From contig JAEMRG010000106.1 of the NCBI GenBank assembly GCA_016463455.1, positions 1-7,060 on the forward strand: DNA of 7,060 bases. The letters are read 5' to 3'. The notes under the pieces were generated by a model. That model worked only from the letters and a program-made list of their open reading frames with translations, made no database searches and had not been told where the DNA came from. Each line of letters starts with the position of its first letter. Position 1 is the first letter of the stretch. A program made the position numbers and the translations under genes. This document shows, in pieces, positions 5,424 through 7,060 of this stretch. The stretch comes from Rhodoferax sp. (GTDB taxonomy: Bacteria > Pseudomonadota > Gammaproteobacteria > Burkholderiales > Burkholderiaceae_C).

Positions 5424-6356
5424 ATGCAGTTGATTATCACGGATCCGAGGCTCTCGCGCAGCTATGTGCTGCAGACCAGCCCTGGCGGCATTGCGCTGGC
5501 CTTGGCAGGGTTTTTCATTGCGGTGACCCTGGTTTCTGCCGTGATTTACCATTGGATTTTGCTTAAGGGCGCGCGTGAAGGCTGGCCGGTTATCAGCCAG
5601 GTGATGCGCCTGGTGGTCAAGGACGAGTTTGACCAGCGAGACCGCTATGTGCGCGAAAACATCGAGGTGCTGGCCAAACGCATGGGCGAGATGCAGGCCA
5701 AATTAATGCAAATGGAGTCACTGGCCGAGCGCGTGTCGGGCCTGGCGGGTCTGGATCCGGCGCAAGTGCGCACCACGCCCGGGCGCGGCGGTGCGCTGGT
5801 GGCTGGGCGCAGCATGAATCTGCAAGAACTGCAAACCATCATGGGCCATATCGAGGTCGATACCAGTGCCCGCAACGACCTGATGACGGCGATTGAGTCG
5901 CGCCTGTTCGAGCAAAAAATCAAAAAACTGATGATCCCGACGCAAATCCCCGTTCCCGATGTCAGCACCGGCTCATTGTTTGGCTGGCGCATCGACCCGT
6001 TTACTGGCATGAGCGCCTTGCACCAGGGTCTGGATTTTCCGGCGCCAGTGGGCACCACGGTACTCTCGGCAGCAGGCGGCGTAGTGGTAACGCAGGAGGT
6101 GCAGCCTCATTATGGTTTTGTAATTGAAGTGGACCATGGCAATGAGGTGTTGACGCGCTATGCCCATCTGTCGCGCAGCTTTGTCAAAAAGGGCGACTTG
6201 ATCAAACGCGGCCAAAAAATGGCGGAGGTGGGCAATACGGGGCGCTCCACCGGCCCACACTTGCATTTTGAGGTCCTGGTGCGCGGCGTGGCGCAGGATC
6301 CGCAGAAATTCCTGGCCCTGGGCCGCAGCGAGACCGACAAGACGGCGAAACGTTAA
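5424..6356 (+). CDS. Membrane-anchored M23 (LytM-type) metallopeptidase
   Basis: The 310-residue protein is a probable peptidoglycan endopeptidase, or a LytM-like activator, facing the periplasm. A short cytoplasmic N-terminus is followed by one transmembrane segment (about 21-47, GGIALALAGFFIAVTLVSAV and onward). A likely coiled coil comes next (about 66-108, rich in E/K/R/M/L heptads), then a linker, then the M23 domain from about 185. All zinc and catalytic residues are present: GWRIDPFTGMSALHQGLDF (187-205) carries the His200 and Asp204 ligands, YAHLS (246-250) carries His248, and GPHLHFEV (277-284) carries His279 and His281. An active enzyme is therefore expected rather than an EnvC/NlpD-type degenerate form. 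The C-terminus is short and basic. The ATG at 5424 has a good Shine-Dalgarno. The gene diverges from the DciA-like gene and precedes secA by 130 bp. Confidence 0.93.
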   Translation: MQLIITDPRLSRSYVLQTSPGGIALALAGFFIAVTLVSAVIYHWILLKGAREGWPVISQVMRLVVKDEFDQRDRYVRENIEVLAKRMGEMQAKLMQMESLAERVSGLAGLDPAQVRTTPGRGGALVAGRSMNLQELQTIMGHIEVDTSARNDLMTAIESRLFEQKIKKLMIPTQIPVPDVSTGSLFGWRIDPFTGMSALHQGLDFPAPVGTTVLSAAGGVVVTQEVQPHYGFVIEVDHGNEVLTRYAHLSRSFVKKGDLIKRGQKMAEVGNTGRSTGPHLHFEVLVRGVAQDPQKFLALGRSETDKTAKR

Positions 6357-6359
6357 AAT
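6354..6359 (+). promoter_or_regulatory. Candidate -10 box (TAAAAT) for secA
   Basis: TAAAAT overlaps the TAA stop of the M23 gene and is identical to the box before yqgE. Transcription would begin near 6366, giving a secA leader of about 120 nt. The -35 region is poor (GAGACC at 6330-6335, about 3 of 6 matches with an 18-bp spacer), so support is modest. Read-through from the M23 gene may also contribute, since no T-tailed terminator separates the two genes. Confidence 0.35.
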
Positions 6360-6381
6360 CTTCGATTCAGTCAGGGCGGGT

Positions 6382-6453
6382 GTGCGGCGCATTTTGCGCA
6401 GCCTGAACGCTTTCACATCATCCACAACGGACTACCACTGCGCTGTTCTGTGA
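6382..6453 (+). CDS. Possible 23-codon leader ORF before secA (speculative)
   Basis: A GTG at 6382 opens 23 codons ending in TGA at 6451-6453, 33 nt before the secA ATG. AGGGCGG (6373-6379) lies just upstream and could serve as a Shine-Dalgarno, though it ends only 2 nt before the GTG. The peptide begins with a basic/hydrophobic MRRILRSLNAF and then turns Ser/Thr-rich (TSSTTDY). It has no signal sequence and no SecM-type FxxxxWIxxxxGIRAGP arrest motif. An open frame this short arises easily by chance in GC-rich DNA, and the same frame is also open upstream across the end of the M23 gene. The position of its stop codon in a hairpin arm is the only reason to list it. Confidence 0.15.
   Translation: MRRILRSLNAFTSSTTDYHCAVL
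6384..6402 (+). repeat. Small hairpin in the secA leader
   Basis: GCGCA (6387-6391) and TGCGC (6395-6399) pair perfectly around a TTT loop. The stem extends by two more G-C pairs (6384-6385 with 6401-6402) past one G/A mismatch. No T-tract follows, so it does not look like an intrinsic terminator of the M23 gene. It may be an mRNA structure in the secA leader or a chance palindrome. Confidence 0.35.
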
Positions 6454-6467
6454 GCACTCAGGGCTCA
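6451..6467 (+). repeat. Hairpin just upstream of the secA ribosome binding site
   Basis: TGAGC (6451-6455) and GCTCA (6463-6467) are perfect arms around a 7-nt loop. The structure ends 3 nt before the likely Shine-Dalgarno GGCGGA (6471-6476), which lies 10 nt before the secA ATG. It could influence ribosome access, but the stem is only 5 bp. Confidence 0.35.
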
Positions 6468-6486
6468 TTGGGCGGACTATCTACCG

Positions 6487-7060
6487 ATGCCACTCTCCTT
6501 TCTCACCAAGTTATTTGGAAGCCGCAATGACCGCCTGCTCAAGCAGTACCGCACTTCCGTCGCGCGTATCAGCGCGCTGGAGCCGCAGTACGAGGGCTTG
6601 AGTGACGAGGCCTTGCGCGGCAAAACCAGCGAATTCAAGGCCCGCGTGGCAGGCGGTGAGAGCTTGGACGCCATCTTGCCCGAGGCTTTTGCGGTGGTGC
6701 GTGAAGGCGCCAAGCGCGTTATGAAAATGCGCCACTTTGATGTGCAGATGATGGGCGGCATGGCACTACACCATGGCAAGATCGCGGAAATGGGGACCGG
6801 TGAAGGCAAGACCTTGACGGCAACCCTGCCGGTGTACCTGAACGCCTTGACCGGTAAAGGCGTGCATGTGGTGACCGTCAACGACTACCTGGCCGGACGC
6901 GATGCGCGCTGGATGGGGCAGCTCTACGGCTTTTTGGGCTTGAGTGTGGGGGTCAATACACCGCAGGCACCGCGCGCCGACAAACAGGCCGCTTACGGTT
7001 CGGATATCACCTACGGCACCAACAACGAATACGGCTTTGACTACCTGCGCGACAACATGG
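6487..7060 (+). CDS. secA: Protein translocase ATPase SecA, N-terminal part; 3' end outside window
   Basis: SecA is the ATPase motor that drives preproteins through SecYEG. The 191 visible residues cover the N-terminus and the first half of nucleotide-binding domain 1. They start with MPLSFLTKLFGSRNDRLLKQ (1-20, SecYEG/membrane-interacting helix). Next come MRHFDVQMMGGMALHHGKIA (81-100, Q motif region), the Walker A segment MGTGEGKTL (102-110), GKGVHVVTVNDYLA (123-136) and ITYGTNNEYGFDYLRDNM (174-191). The numbering at Walker A matches E. coli SecA exactly. Residue 103 is Gly where I recall Arg in most proteobacterial SecA proteins. The segment VGVNTPQAPRADKQ (154-167) is also somewhat unlike the common VGINLPQMPREEKQ. 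The ATG at 6487 has GGCGGA at 6471-6476 as a spaced Shine-Dalgarno. The protein is normally about 900 residues, so about four fifths is outside the window. Confidence 0.97.
   Translation, partial: MPLSFLTKLFGSRNDRLLKQYRTSVARISALEPQYEGLSDEALRGKTSEFKARVAGGESLDAILPEAFAVVREGAKRVMKMRHFDVQMMGGMALHHGKIAEMGTGEGKTLTATLPVYLNALTGKGVHVVTVNDYLAGRDARWMGQLYGFLGLSVGVNTPQAPRADKQAAYGSDITYGTNNEYGFDYLRDNM

Noticed and set aside
6384..6402. Intrinsic terminator for the M23 peptidase gene
   Set aside because: The hairpin is short and followed by mixed sequence rather than a T-tract, so termination is not supported.
6380..6406. Eight-codon GTG ORF in the secA leader, overlapping the 23-codon candidate
   Set aside because: It is too short to assess and its start would sit almost on top of the Shine-Dalgarno-like sequence.
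1..7060. Mobile elements, CRISPR arrays, tRNA/rRNA genes, phage or defence genes
   Set aside because: No transposase, integrase, regularly spaced repeats or RNA gene folds were seen; the window is almost entirely filled by recognised housekeeping genes of uniform character.

Overview
The window is ordinary, densely packed housekeeping chromosome from a beta-proteobacterium, most likely a Burkholderiales/Comamonadaceae member. This rests on high-GC coding sequence, the form of RuvX, SecA and the M23 peptidase, and the gene order; it is recognition from memory, not a database search. There are no mobile elements, tRNA or rRNA genes, CRISPR arrays or prophage genes, and no gene-free stretch longer than about 130 bp.

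Layout. (1) Positions 1-449, minus strand: the N-terminal third of a DNA photolyase, whose 3' end lies outside the window. (2) Positions 471-5068, plus strand: a tight six-gene run, yqgE - ruvX - pyrR - pyrB - pyrC' - plsC. The first three genes are joined by ATGA overlaps, pyrB begins 3 nt after pyrR, pyrC' 10 nt after pyrB, and plsC 18 nt after pyrC'. The yqgE-ruvX-pyrR-pyrB-pyrC' order resembles the Pseudomonas cluster. (3) Positions 5081-5401, minus strand: a small DUF721/DciA-like gene, convergent with plsC. (4) Positions 5424-6356, plus strand: a membrane-anchored M23 (LytM-type) peptidase that diverges from the DciA-like gene across only 22 bp. (5) Positions 6357-6486: a 130-bp leader with a -10-like box, two small hairpins and a possible short leader ORF. 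(6) Position 6487 to the window end: the first 191 codons of secA.

Function. The pyr genes encode the aspartate transcarbamoylase step of de novo pyrimidine synthesis. The third pyr protein looks like a dihydroorotase but has lost nearly all its metal-binding histidines, so it is best read as the structural, non-catalytic PyrC' partner of a class A ATCase. A genuine dihydroorotase should then be encoded elsewhere. PlsC (phosphatidate synthesis), M23 (cell wall remodelling) and SecA (protein export) are envelope functions; photolyase, RuvX and DciA serve DNA repair, 16S rRNA maturation and helicase loading respectively.

I found no convincing undescribed system. The points most worth a second look are the pseudo-dihydroorotase, the secA leader with its possible short ORF, and the back-to-back -10 elements between the photolyase gene and yqgE, which would leave yqgE leaderless.
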